A DNA stretch of 64,000 nucleotides from Lampris incognitus (Eukaryota; Chordata; Actinopteri; Lampriformes; Lampridae): assembly GCF_029633865.1 (NCBI RefSeq), contig NC_079215.1:53715698-53779697 (forward strand). Direction: 5' to 3'. Under the pieces are notes generated by a model. The model searched no databases. It saw only the letters and a program-made list of their open reading frames with translations, and was not told the origin of the DNA. Made by a program: the position numbers and the translations under genes. This document shows, one piece after another, positions 27,570-34,113 of this stretch (the first letter of the stretch is position 1; the number at the start of each line of letters is the position of its first letter).

Positions 27570-30500
27570 GAGAGAGACAGAGACACTGAACATCAAATTT
27601 ATCTCATAAATCATGACAGAAATACTGTCACCAAATATGACTGAATATACATTTGGATTGTTTATACAAGGGTTAAAAAAACCCCAAAGAGCCGATATAA
27701 ATGAAAGAAGGGAATAATTTGTTGGCGTTAAGAGGAGATGAGGTTGAGAAGATGAGAAAATATATAATCAACAGGATAAAATAATAGATGTTGAGGGCCT
27801 TACTTGATGACAGAAAAGAGAGTCTTGAATAGCTGAATAAAGATCTCATTACAGTCCTCAAGCTCGAAGCAGATGTTGTAGGATTTGACCCAAGCCAAGT
27901 TCTGCAGCGACACAGGTTAAATCAACCATCATTATAACACCCCGCTCTGCCACAATTCATCTCAAATACACTCCCTTTCCTGCACAATTTACACACACAA
28001 TATGGTAAAAGTAGAAGGGACGTGTCCCCTGACCCCTCCTCCAGGTCCATTAATGGTTCCCAAGGACAAACACACTAATACTTTCCCCAATTTTCCTCTC
28101 CCGTTTTTTTCAACCACCACCTCAACAACTTAAATTTTCCTCTACGCCTTGTCACACCTTAAGAGGGAAGGTTTATCAGTTCAACAGTGGGCTCCTGGTG
28201 TCCTCAATTCCCTTTAGCTGCCATACTACCACTACCACCACTATTTTTTTTTTTTTACTCCTAGAAAATTTCTATTAGTGGGCGGGGGTGGTGAGGTGTC
28301 GGTATGTTGTCCCCAGGGCAACAGTGTGGGGGTAGCACTGGGTGAGTGGCCGACATTTTTGCATGGTTCACTTCCTTGCTCCGTTTTGTCATCATTCCTA
28401 GGCTACCAACTATCCACAGCCTTCAGTTACACCACACTTGCAATTAGTCTGAGTCAGTTTTACTGTGGCAATTATGGTCGCTGGAGAAAACCACTTGTCT
28501 GCAAAAGACCTAACTTTACAGGAAGTTTAAAAAAAATCATTCTATTTCATAACCACACATTACATTTTCACAGGCCTTGTAAAATACTTTTCAACACCGA
28601 GGTGTTCACAAGCCTTAAAAGGGTACATAAACATTTTGCAGATACGTGGTTTTAGCCCGACAGTGACTCTGCATCACGTATAAAAGCATGCGGCATGAAA
28701 ATACGAGTGTACTAGAATCATGATGAAGCACATTTCAACTTATTTGAACTTTTTTTTTTAAAGGATTACTTTTTTGGCATTTTCTGCCTTTATTTAACAG
28801 CGACAGTAGAGAGAGAGGGGGATGACATGCAGCAAAGGGCCTGGGCCGGATTCGAACCCCGGCCGCTGCAGTAAGGACTCAGCCTTATGTGGTACGCGCT
28901 CTACCAGGTGAGCCATCAGGGCACCCCCAACTTGTTTGAAATTTTTTTTGACCCCCCCCCCCTTTTCTTCCAAATTGTACTTGGCCAATTACCCCACTCT
29001 TCCAAGCCGTCCTTGTAACTGCTCCACCCCCTCTGCTGAGCTGGGAGGGCTACCACATGCCTCCTCCGATACATGTGGAGTCGCCAGCCGCTTCTTTTCA
29101 CCTGACAGTGAGGAGTTTCACCAAGGGAACGTAGCGCGTGGGAGGATCACGCTATTCCCCCTCCCCCCCGAATAGGTGCCTCAATCGACAGGAGGAGGTG
29201 CTAGTGCAGCGACCAGGACACATACCCAGATCCAGCTTCCCACCTGCAGACACGGCCAAGCTGGAGGTAATGCGGGATTTGAACCGGCGATCCCCATGTT
29301 GGACGGCAATGGAATAGACCGCTACGCTACCCAGACACCCTAAAGAATCTTTTCAAGTCCCCCCAATTATATGGTACAGTAAAATGAACTTTTGTTGTTG
29401 AGAGTAGTGTGTGGCCCATCCACTAGTGGCTACGGAAGGGGAAATAAACTGGACTGCAGTTACTTCACTTACACCTCCTGTATATTGATGCAGTCCTGGT
29501 ATACACCATACTACACAAACCACCTCACATAATCTGGCCCCTACACCCTTCTCCCAAACAAGTACCTCCAGCAGGTAAAAGTATCTGTTGAACTGAGGGC
29601 TTTTGGTGTCTTCCAGTCCCTTCAGCTGTCTGGTGATGAACAGAAAGATGTCCTGTAGGCAAAGAAACAGGAAAAGACAAAATGGATTCTTTAAGAATGC
29701 AATATAAAAACTGCTCGGTTGTTGTTTTGTTACGCATCACAAGCATAACTGCTGATAAATGAATGAGCATGCTTCACACTGATAGCCAGATTACCTGTTT
29801 TTTTTTGACCCAGGTAGACTTTTAATCGGGGTTCAAACTGGATATGCACAGCGCGAGTTATTTAGTTTTGCCATTACAGTTTTGGCGATATTGTCAAGAC
29901 ATTCTTATTTTGTCACAACTTCAGCAGTCTGACTACTGGGTGATGAAAAAAGGATTGCGAGTATGATTGACGTAACCCCAAATTTGCAGGACTCAAGCAG
30001 TGAAATCAGCGAACGCCATCAAACTAGAACAACTAAAACGTTTGTTTTAAAGGATAAATTCTGTTTTTAACAACCTGGGTCGTATTTTCATAGTTTGGCC
30101 ATCGTGTATGATGCTTATGATATCAGTTTTACTCATCGGCTTCATTTTGAAGATTTTTGATGCAGGAGCACCGCTGGACACAGCTTTACAATAACTTCTT
30201 ATCATCCGACTGACCACGAGTGTCACACGTTTCAATTAGGGCTGTCACGATCATTTTAGCTGACGATTAATTGTCATACAAATCATTGCAATTAATGATT
30301 TGTCTTTTTCTGATCATTTTATGCCACTATTATAGTATAAGCCTAATTAATCATAGTTTAATAATACACATATACCGTATGAAGAAGAGCCATTTATTGG
30401 CACTGAACATTGGAACATAAATACAATTTTATTTCTGTTTGTCTTTTAGACTTTGTAAATAAAAATTGCACAGGGCAGATATGACATAAATAACAACTTA

Positions 30501-32955
30501 AATATACAAAGCCTATTACTGAAATATACAAATAAATTACTGAAAACGGAAGGTGCCAATAATCAAAATAAATAAATAATGTACTATGGCCAGAACAGGC
30601 CATATCTTTGTCAACCACAACCACAGCCAGTCATGTGCCTCACTGGTTAGGTAGATTCCAGACAAAGGAGCGCAAACATGTTGCCCTTATATGGCTTAAG
30701 ACAACATCTCACTGGGGTCACAATGTTGCCAGCTGTACTGAACGTTCTCTCAGAGGCAGTACTTGTTGCACAAATGTACACCTACTCTCTTGCTAACTTG
30801 GCAATCAAGCTCATGTATGGGGTCATATTTGAGCTTGACCACATGTGTGTAGTGGTTGAGTAAAAGTCAAGTTTCTTTTAAATCCTTGTGAATGTCATCC
30901 TGAGATGGCTTGGAAATGTGTGGAGGAGAGATGCTGGGTATGTTGGGAGGAGGATGCTGAATATGGAGCTGCCAGGGAAGAGGAAAAGAGGAAACCCAAA
31001 GAGGAGGTTTATGGATGTGGTGAGGGAGGACATGCAAGTGGCTGGTGTGACAGAGGAAGATGCAGAGGAAGGGAAGAGATGGAAACGGATGATCCGCTGT
31101 GGCGACCCCTAATGGGAGCAGCCGAAAGTAGTAGTAGTGGCAGTAGAATGTCATCCTTCACTTGGTTGAATAAATTGGGGATTGCAGTTTTGGAGATGTA
31201 TATTTTTCCTGGTAATTTGTACTGCTTGTCAAACTTTTGCAGCATTTCTTTAAATGCTGGTTTTTCAACCGTATTGATTGGCTGAATTTCTTTGGCTATA
31301 TACCGCATTACACTGTCTGTTAACATGTGCCATCTGGTATTGTCATGTTTGTATTTAGACACTCATCCGAAAGCTTCAGGAACAGCCAATTACTGGGATG
31401 GAAATGCAGCGGTGGCTGTCTTTCCAAGTTCGGCGAATTGGGCGGGGTGGTGGATCCGTAGATAGTTTTTTTTTTTTTTATTTGTGGTATTAGTGCTTTT
31501 GACCGCCACCTTTTTGCTGCAAATCTGACAAATCGCCTCCTCCAAGTTATTGGGCTCTCCTTTTTCATTTGGCTTAAAACCAAAATGTGCCCACAGTGGT
31601 GCTGTGGTGTTTGGCTTTGCAACTACGTCCGTGATGTTAATGTCAACAGATGCTCATGGAAATTCAGTCGTCAAATATTAAAGAATAAGCGTCTCAAGAT
31701 AAACAGTTTGTTGGTTCTAATTCACCACTCATGTGCCATTAAATCATCACAGAAGGGGCAAAACAAGATGACGTCATTAAAAGAGCGCCAGTCAAACAAC
31801 ACGGTGGAAAACGACATGGAAGTAGTGATGGAAATATGACATTTCTGTTAGTTTCATCCAGCTGTTTTTATACAAATGAACAGAAACGAGTCTAATGATT
31901 ATGCAAAATGATCGCGGTCAGGTCAAATAATTGCGATCAGGTGACTATGTAATAACTGTGACAGCCCTAGTTTCAACAAGTCCGATTTAACCTAATTATC
32001 TAAATCCTATATTCGGAAGTGAAAATTAAAGTACAAGTTAAAGGTTATTACCCAAAATGTCCAACATTATCAATGGTTGATCAAATTGCAAAGCGTCACC
32101 CTGATTCAACTTATAGACGTGAGCGGCCTAGTCTTAAACCAGGTAGTAGTAGTACTCATTACCTAATTACCTTGCCAGGGCAATTGAAAAGTCGACAGTA
32201 GTAGATAATGGGAAAGCATGTACACAAATGAAGCCACTACTGTTGTAATTTTTGAAAAGACAGATTTAAAACTCGTTTTCACCTGCCCATTAAGACGTTA
32301 TAATAAAGTTGGTACCGTGTCTTAAATCTCCAAAACAGTCGGTGAGTAAAATAATATCATGATAACCAATAGTCACAATGGCAAAACCTATGAAAATGAG
32401 ACTCAGGTTGTTTAGGATAATAAAATAATTATTCTTCAAGAATATTTGTGATGGGGGTAGGGAGCAAAAGTAAAACTAACTACCTTCTTATACTAGCATA
32501 AAAAAAATATCAAGTCATGGTTAGACACTAGAAGTTCACAGTTGTTATTTCTAGACTGTGAGCTTCACATAAGCCCCATTTTGCCACAACGACAGCCCGA
32601 AAATCTCTCTTAAAACTTCTTGGCTTGCCAATGAATGATGAATGTTGAATTTGAGCTTTTGAATATTTGACCCTAGTAGTTAAGAATAGTTTTTTTTGTC
32701 AGGTGGAGGATTTCCCACAGTCCCTTGAGAAGGCGCTTCAACTTTTCTAACCTTGAGTTTATCATGGGAGGTATAAGGGGCCTCTGGGGCATAGATCCTG
32801 AAGATGTCAGCCAGACAGCAGGCCACCAGCAGGCGCACATCCTTATTGGGGTTCCTGAGGAAGAACTCTGAGGCCAGGTGTAGCGCCAGGCCAAGATACT
32901 GCTGTTTCTCCTCCTCAGAGTCCTGGTCCATATCCATATAGGTCTTTACCACCAT
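1586..32955 (-). CDS. pds5a: pds5a, sister chromatid cohesion protein PDS5 homolog A (31 exons, N-terminus outside window)
   Basis: PDS5A is a HEAT-repeat protein that binds the cohesin ring in the nucleus together with WAPL, sororin and acetyltransferases, and controls cohesin release and maintenance. Thirty-one exons were placed by translating the minus strand and matching the known PDS5 protein. All have GT-AG borders and compatible phases, and together they encode 1257 residues plus stop. Segments such as [40 protein letters not shown] and [20 protein letters not shown], and the C-terminal KRQIDLQR, fit PDS5A better than PDS5B. An AT-hook-like KRRGRPPK lies in the second-last exon, followed by an Ala/Gly-rich low-complexity stretch. 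Human PDS5A has about 1337 residues, so only the first coding exon (about 45 residues) and 5' UTR are missing and must lie beyond base 64000. No frameshift or stop was seen in any exon, so the gene looks functional. Confidence 0.97.
1897..2316 (-). mobile_element. SINE family A, copy 1
   Basis: tRNA-derived SINE in sense with pds5a. Its head (right end here) carries an RNA polymerase III A-box-like segment and the B box ggttcgaatcc. Its tail ends ..aattg..gggg with A-rich runs. A short fragment of SINE family C (tRNA head, gctaaccac..) abuts it at 2320-2370. Confidence 0.88.
2929..3197 (-). CDS. pds5a: pds5a exon w30 (AT-hook and C-terminus)
   Basis: 269 nt encoding [16 protein letters not shown], the AT-hook-like KRRGRPPK, an Ala/Gly-rich run, and the C-terminal KRQIDLQ plus two bases of Arg. 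Donor gtgagc. The ending is the PDS5A signature C-terminus. Confidence 0.94.
3340..3706. mobile_element. Tc1/mariner-type MITE with about 78-bp inverted repeats
   Basis: The left arm (about 3341-3418) and right arm (about 3628-3705) are near-perfect inverted copies starting CACAAAAAGTAAGGAAAT and ending at ..ATAAATCTTATACC. Flanked by TA (3338-3339 and 3707-3708). No transposase. Confidence 0.85.
4090..4240. repeat. Dispersed fish repeat fragment
   Basis: Contains aatttatttgtatagcacct and cacaaagtgcttcacgg, a sequence common in fish LINE/SINE 3' regions. A 'gggccctggtgca' motif occurs in inverted form at 4013-4026 and 4385-4396 around it, suggesting a decayed DNA element. The class is not certain. 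Confidence 0.45.
4444..4531 (-). CDS. pds5a: pds5a exon w29
   Basis: 88 nt encoding [16 protein letters not shown] to NEGGKK, part of the fast-evolving tail of PDS5A. Donor gtgag. Confidence 0.85.
4647..4795 (-). CDS. pds5a: pds5a exon w28
   Basis: 149 nt encoding [16 protein letters not shown] to SSALNKN plus two bases. The donor gtagaccc is followed by a CA repeat on the sense strand. Confidence 0.93.
5294..5732 (-). mobile_element. SINE family A, copy 2
   Basis: Full-length copy flanked by a perfect 14-bp target duplication, CACATGAATGTTAT (5280-5293 and 5733-5746). That length is typical of LINE-driven insertion. Confidence 0.92.
6507..6569 (-). CDS. pds5a: pds5a exon w27
   Basis: 63 nt encoding [16 protein letters not shown] to LLTGK. 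Donor gtaag. Confidence 0.93.
6818..7280 (-). mobile_element. SINE family A, copy 3
   Basis: Flanked by a perfect 16-bp duplication, AGTAAATGTGTTTTTT (6802-6817 and 7281-7296), so both element ends are exact. The B box and A box are readable on the minus strand. Confidence 0.92.
7403..7522 (-). CDS. pds5a: pds5a exon w26
   Basis: 120 nt encoding [16 protein letters not shown] to KFFLVQDK. Donor gtaatg. Confidence 0.95.
8006..8031. repeat. (GT)n microsatellite at pds5a exon w25 donor
   Basis: Thirteen GT units on the plus strand, read as AC in pds5a pre-mRNA. The first AC of the repeat follows the donor GT of exon w25. Confidence 0.95.
8034..8166 (-). CDS. pds5a: pds5a exon w25
   Basis: 133 nt. 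It completes Glu, then [16 protein letters not shown] to DDAKANE. The donor gtacacac is itself part of a CA repeat, and a TG repeat ends 17 nt upstream of the acceptor (sense strand). Confidence 0.96.
8184..8249. repeat. (CA)n microsatellite upstream of pds5a exon w25
   Basis: About 66 bp of AC/CA on the plus strand with two interruptions, read as UG in the pds5a pre-mRNA. It ends 17 nt before the acceptor boundary of exon w25. Confidence 0.95.
8301..8491. mobile_element. MITE with AAGGCTCAGCGTTTTC inverted ends
   Basis: The 191-bp element begins aaggctcagcgttttcagtt and ends with its inverted copy. The interior is AT-rich without an ORF. The duplication is unclear (possibly GAGCTT), so the superfamily is unassigned. 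Confidence 0.7.
8565..8984 (-). mobile_element. SINE family A, copy 4
   Basis: Copy with duplication ACATTCTGT (8556-8564 and 8985-8993). It carries a small internal deletion next to the 'cctcctcagata' segment. Confidence 0.88.
9106..9220 (-). CDS. pds5a: pds5a exon w24
   Basis: 115 nt encoding [16 protein letters not shown] to LKDIK plus two bases of Glu. Donor gtgag. Confidence 0.95.
9397..9846 (-). mobile_element. SINE family A, copy 5
   Basis: Same family and orientation as the other intronic copies. No clean target duplication was seen, so the ends are approximate. Confidence 0.85.
9971..10175 (-). CDS. pds5a: pds5a exon w23
   Basis: 205 nt encoding [16 protein letters not shown] to YIKQNPLAQ plus one base. 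Donor gttggt. Confidence 0.96.
10366..10512. mobile_element. Short hAT-type MITE
   Basis: 147 bp with ends CAGGGGTGGGCA...TGCCCACCCCTG, a classic hAT terminus. No clear 8-bp duplication was found, so the hAT call rests on the ends alone. Confidence 0.65.
10513..11335. mobile_element. Possible DNA element with GTTGTC...GACAAC ends
   Basis: Left end cccctgtgttgtccac..ggtcctttatgaccc and right end gggtcattttttgaccccgt..gacaacagcaggg form imperfect inverted repeats. The hAT MITE at 10595-10811 lies inside. The class is uncertain. Confidence 0.4.
10595..10811. mobile_element. hAT-type MITE with CTCTAAAT duplication
   Basis: 217 bp, terminal repeats CAGCGGTGGCTAACCATG / CAGGGGTGGCTAACCATG extending about 90 bp inward as one long hairpin. 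The perfect 8-bp duplication CTCTAAAT (10587-10594 and 10812-10819) confirms the hAT mechanism. Confidence 0.9.
11876..11915. repeat. (CA)n microsatellite beside pds5a exon w22
   Basis: About 40 bp, read as TG on the gene strand, within about 20 nt of the exon w22 donor. Confidence 0.95.
11932..12055 (-). CDS. pds5a: pds5a exon w22
   Basis: 124 nt. It completes Ser, then [16 protein letters not shown] to LCGLVIN. The donor gtcagt is followed within about 15 nt by a TG repeat on the sense strand. Confidence 0.94.
12253..12389 (-). CDS. pds5a: pds5a exon w21
   Basis: 137 nt encoding [16 protein letters not shown] to LTEQKKI plus two bases of Ser. Donor gtacc. Confidence 0.95.
12615..12683 (-). 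CDS. pds5a: pds5a exon w20
   Basis: 69 nt encoding [16 protein letters not shown] to EVLAK. Donor gtatat. Confidence 0.94.
12834..14013. mobile_element. hAT-type element enclosing a piggyBac-like insertion
   Basis: Left end caggggtgggacgggtcac..cacggttcgagatg and right end catctcgaaccgtg..gtcccacccctac are inverted copies, and both carry the subterminal acggttcgagat motif. No ORF remains. The flanking duplication is unclear. Confidence 0.65.
13094..13920. mobile_element. piggyBac-like non-autonomous element
   Basis: Ends with TTCTAGTGTTAA (13909-13920) and begins near TTAA at 13094 with a degenerate counterpart. The subterminal 'cctaaa(a/c)gaccat(g)..cggtcaaaa(t/c)gacc' blocks occur in inverted orientation near 13276 and 13860, as in fish piggyBac-N families. 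It contains a tRNA-headed SINE fragment at about 13615-13730. Confidence 0.6.
14511..14669 (-). CDS. pds5a: pds5a exon w19
   Basis: 159 nt encoding [16 protein letters not shown] to VKDLLMNDR. Donor gtgag. Confidence 0.96.
14883..15006 (-). CDS. pds5a: pds5a exon w18
   Basis: 124 nt. It completes Ser, then [16 protein letters not shown] to VQLAQIFE. Donor gtggg. Confidence 0.95.
15173..15333 (-). CDS. pds5a: pds5a exon w17
   Basis: 161 nt encoding [16 protein letters not shown] to ELQQIR plus two bases of Ser. Donor gtaagt. Confidence 0.95.
15810..16787 (+). mobile_element. L2-like LINE, 5'-truncated with RT deletion
   Basis: The frame 15813-16470 encodes [20 protein letters not shown] to [20 protein letters not shown], the end of the endonuclease and the linker before the reverse transcriptase in fish L2/Rex-type LINEs. 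It then jumps directly to the 3' UTR, so the whole RT domain is missing. The 3' end reads ..gggctatacaattaaaattg followed by four to five ATTTG repeats, a typical L2 tail. Confidence 0.82.
17108..17213 (-). CDS. pds5a: pds5a exon w16
   Basis: 106 nt. It completes Ser, then [16 protein letters not shown] to RSGLELLK. Donor gtgac. Confidence 0.95.
17956..18071 (-). CDS. pds5a: pds5a exon w15
   Basis: 116 nt encoding [16 protein letters not shown] to PVHIDSEAI plus two bases of Ser. Donor gttagt. Confidence 0.95.
18330..18469 (-). CDS. pds5a: pds5a exon w14
   Basis: 140 nt. It completes Lys, then [16 protein letters not shown] to [10 protein letters not shown]. Donor gtgagtgt. Confidence 0.95.
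18599..19070 (-). mobile_element. SINE family A, copy 6, with ccatccat-type tail
   Basis: Flanked by TTAAGGCTAC/TTAAGGTTAC (18589-18598 and 19071-19080). The duplication also encloses an extra 'aagcggtttggataatggatgg' segment at the tail side. That segment is otherwise the 3' end of SINE family C, so this copy looks chimeric. Confidence 0.85.
19110..19158 (-). CDS. pds5a: pds5a exon w13
   Basis: 49 nt encoding [16 protein letters not shown] plus one base. The donor gtaagttgg is followed by a CA repeat on the sense strand. Confidence 0.93.
19245..19326 (-). CDS. pds5a: pds5a exon w12
   Basis: 82 nt encoding [16 protein letters not shown] to LDLHKLPV. Donor gtgag. Confidence 0.94.
19420..19790. 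repeat. AT-rich degenerate TTTTAGTTTTTATT repeat
   Basis: Low-complexity stretch built from loose repeats of ttttagttttta/tttatttt. No coding signal. Confidence 0.7.
20027..20372 (-). mobile_element. SINE family C with RTE-type tail
   Basis: The minus-strand tRNA-like head ggcggcacggtggttagcgc is followed by the fish-typical 'gtggagtttgcatgttctcc' body. It ends in cagggatcaataaagtat, a tail common to RTE-mobilised fish SINEs. Confidence 0.75.
20484..20597 (-). CDS. pds5a: pds5a exon w11
   Basis: 114 nt starting [16 protein letters not shown] and ending NAV plus two bases of Lys. Acceptor ccacag, donor gttagt. Confidence 0.94.
20899..21050 (-). CDS. pds5a: pds5a exon w10
   Basis: 152 nt encoding [16 protein letters not shown] to IYYQNSIDD plus two bases of Lys. 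Donor gtgagacacacac. Confidence 0.95.
21636..22074 (-). mobile_element. SINE family A, copy 7
   Basis: Intronic copy in sense with pds5a, with the B box partly decayed (attcgaactgg). Ends are approximate. Confidence 0.85.
22129..22782. mobile_element. Tc1/mariner-type MITE interrupted by SINE B
   Basis: Inverted ends CCGTATTTCC(c/t)GGACTATAAG..., flanked by TA (22127-22128 and 22783-22784). Without the SINE it would be about 250 bp. No coding capacity. Confidence 0.8.
22176..22573 (+). mobile_element. SINE family B, tRNA-derived
   Basis: The head carries A-box-like tggtgtaacgg and B box ggttcgagtcc. The body is unlike family A, but the 3' end (ttggccactaaattggga..) resembles the family A tail. 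Flanked by CATTGTT (22169-22175 and 22574-22580). Inserted inside the mariner-type MITE at 22129-22782. Confidence 0.85.
23607..23752 (-). CDS. pds5a: pds5a exon w9
   Basis: 146 nt. It completes Glu, then [16 protein letters not shown] to [10 protein letters not shown]. Donor gtgag. Confidence 0.95.
23914..24008 (-). CDS. pds5a: pds5a exon w8
   Basis: 95 nt. It completes Arg, then [16 protein letters not shown] to DLAKDLT plus one base of Glu. Donor gtggga. Confidence 0.95.
24201..24316 (-). CDS. pds5a: pds5a exon w7
   Basis: 116 nt encoding [16 protein letters not shown] to LWQCFLG, ending in a split Arg codon. Donor gtgggt. Confidence 0.95.
24640..25842 (+). mobile_element. CR1/Rex1-like LINE, 3' end of ORF2 plus 3' UTR
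   Basis: A 5'-truncated LINE. The plus-strand frame reads [20 protein letters not shown], then [20 protein letters not shown] and [12 protein letters not shown], the conserved C-terminal part of fish CR1-clade ORF2, with stops and frameshifts. The 3' UTR ends in aataaacatgattctgattctg, a short tandem repeat typical of this clade. It is interrupted by SINE C at 25034-25446. Confidence 0.8.
25034..25446 (-). mobile_element. SINE family C nested in a LINE tail
   Basis: tRNA-like head (right side), 'catgttctc' body, an internal CA repeat at 25159-25224, and the tail ..aagtggtttgga. The duplication TACCCCAAAAC/TACCCCAGAAC (25023-25033 and 25447-25457) gives exact ends. Confidence 0.88.
26069..26523 (-). 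mobile_element. SINE family A, copy 8
   Basis: Intronic copy in sense with pds5a, with long C runs in the tail region (plus-strand view). Ends are approximate. Confidence 0.85.
26733..26811. repeat. (TG)n microsatellite beside pds5a exon w6
   Basis: About 79 bp, read as CA on the gene strand, starting about 6 nt after the exon w6 donor. The longest simple repeat in the window. Confidence 0.95.
26817..26957 (-). CDS. pds5a: pds5a exon w6
   Basis: 141 nt encoding [16 protein letters not shown] to MPQLEFKLK. The donor gtgaaa runs directly into a CA repeat of about 79 nt on the sense strand. Confidence 0.96.
27142..27222 (-). CDS. pds5a: pds5a exon w5
   Basis: 81 nt encoding [16 protein letters not shown] to IETCIAN. 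Donor gtaagtg. Confidence 0.95.
27346..27472 (-). CDS. pds5a: pds5a exon w4
   Basis: 127 nt. It completes the split Asn and continues [17 protein letters not shown] to LINLIPAHK. Donor gtgag. Confidence 0.95.
27537..27586. repeat. GA-rich simple repeat
   Basis: Purine stretch of agagag/agacag units in the intron between exons w3 and w4. Confidence 0.8.
27804..27901 (-). CDS. pds5a: pds5a exon w3
   Basis: 98 nt encoding [16 protein letters not shown] to TLFSVI, ending with two bases of a split Asn codon. Donor gtaag. Confidence 0.95.
28749..28927 (-). mobile_element. SINE family D, tRNA-derived
   Basis: The minus-strand head ggtgccctgatggctcacct has an A box, B box gggttcgaatcc follows, and the tail ends in A-rich sequence. 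Flanked by CAACTTATTTGAA/CAACTTGTTTGAA (28736-28748 and 28928-28940). Confidence 0.85.
28943..29338 (-). mobile_element. SINE family A, copy 9 (internally deleted)
   Basis: Intronic copy in sense with pds5a, lacking short stretches in the body and head. It sits directly next to SINE family D. Confidence 0.83.
29566..29652 (-). CDS. pds5a: pds5a exon w2
   Basis: 87 nt encoding [12 protein letters not shown] to RYFYLLE. Acceptor tacag, donor gtact. Confidence 0.96.
30237..31969 (-). mobile_element. hAT transposon remnant with BED-finger transposase (ZBED-like)
   Basis: The inverted ends TAGGGCTGTCAC...GTGACAGCCCTA are flanked by the 8-bp duplication GTTTCAAT/GTTTCAAC (30229-30236 and 31970-31977), diagnostic of hAT. 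Minus-strand fragments encode a BED zinc finger region (around 31500-31620, frameshifted) and [20 protein letters not shown] (around 31210-31290), as in ZBED/hAT transposases. It is broken by many stops and by a LINE tail at 30902-31145. Confidence 0.85.
30902..31145 (+). mobile_element. RTE-like LINE 3' end nested in the hAT element
   Basis: Encodes [20 protein letters not shown] to [15 protein letters not shown], the conserved C-terminus of fish RTE ORF2, then a short 3' UTR with (AGT) repeats. Flanked by the perfect 12-bp duplication GAATGTCATCCT (30890-30901 and 31146-31157), so both ends are exact and the copy is only 244 bp. Confidence 0.88.
32752..32955 (-). CDS. pds5a: pds5a exon w1 (first visible)
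   Basis: 204 nt, phase 0 at both ends. It runs from [16 protein letters not shown] to [13 protein letters not shown]. Acceptor ctcccag, donor gttag. Confidence 0.96.
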
Positions 32956-33756
32956 CTGGGAGAGGAAGTAAGAGAGAGAGAGGGGTGATGAGCTAAACCA
33001 ATAGGTGAGTGTAGTTTCTGTGAGTGATTAGTGAGTGATAGTAGTAAGTGAGAGTAGTACATAATAGTCCTCCCATTATTACTTGACAAGGCCTGATGAA
33101 AATTCAATGAAATTTCTTTTATAGACAGTTGAGAAGGCAGGTAGCTCACAGACATTGTGTTTGTTAGCTGCTGTATCAAAGAAGCAGAGCTATCTGGTAT
33201 TCATTACACGTTCTGTACAATGTTACCTTTCCTGTCTTGTTTCTAAGCCATAGATGGGAGACACCGGGGAGCTTTTGTTTATAGGCTCCTGGGATGAAGT
33301 AGCTAACAGGTAAATACAGCCTAACCTTGGGGAAATACCCAACTTATTACTTTGGATTGTCTCTGCAGCCTGCGTGCAAATCACAGCCTTTACCTCTTGA
33401 GAGACTGTTGCATTCACCACAAAGAAAAATTAAAACCGGCTCTCATATCTTTGTCCAACCACTTCTATTCAAAATTTAAGAAGAAAAAAAGACACACTTC
33501 GGCTGCCAACAACAACAAATATCGCTGCCCAAATAACTCATCATGGTTGTATCAATTAGAGGATATAAAAAAGACACCCCTGTTAAAATGGCAGGTTTCT
33601 GTATTGTAAAAAATGAAACCAAGATAAATCGCATCTGAAAAAATTTCCACCTTTAACGTGAACTTGCAACATATAAAAATAAAGTGAAAAAAGCAAAAAA
33701 CAAAACATACAATAAACTGGTTGCACAAATGTGCACACCCTTTCATAATTGGGGAT
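32956..33756. other. Unassigned intronic sequence left of the copia nest
   Basis: No exon of pds5a, no ORF with known similarity, and no clear repeat boundaries were seen. A search for the motif encoding YPPGV, expected in the missing first coding exon, found nothing here. Confidence 0.5.
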
Positions 33757-33761
33757 GTGGC

Positions 33762-34079
33762 TGTTGTCAGAGTTGAATTGTTCAGCGATTCTGGCATGTA
33801 TACCCAGTGCTAGACTGAAATAAATGTTAACTTTACGGAGGAATAAATACATAGTGGGGCGTCAGCTCTTCTCTTAGCAGGATCAAACGTAGAAAGACAC
33901 TTTATTGACAGATGCACTGTTATATACGCACAACCACATGTCAATCTCAGCACATTTAATTGGCTGTTGTCATTGTCCGTCACACAGTACCCCTATGTAC
34001 TCATGAAGTTTGCCTATGTTAATACAAAATTAAAGATTTACTTGAACAATTGAGAGCACACATTTCATACATGTCAACA
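33762..34079 (-). repeat. 3' LTR of copia copy 1
   Basis: 318 bp. On the minus strand it is preceded by the polypurine tract aagtggggg (34080-34088), which identifies it as the 3' LTR. Confidence 0.88.
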
Positions 34080-34113
34080 CCCCCACTTGTTCTAATATTG
34101 TTCATCTTAACTC

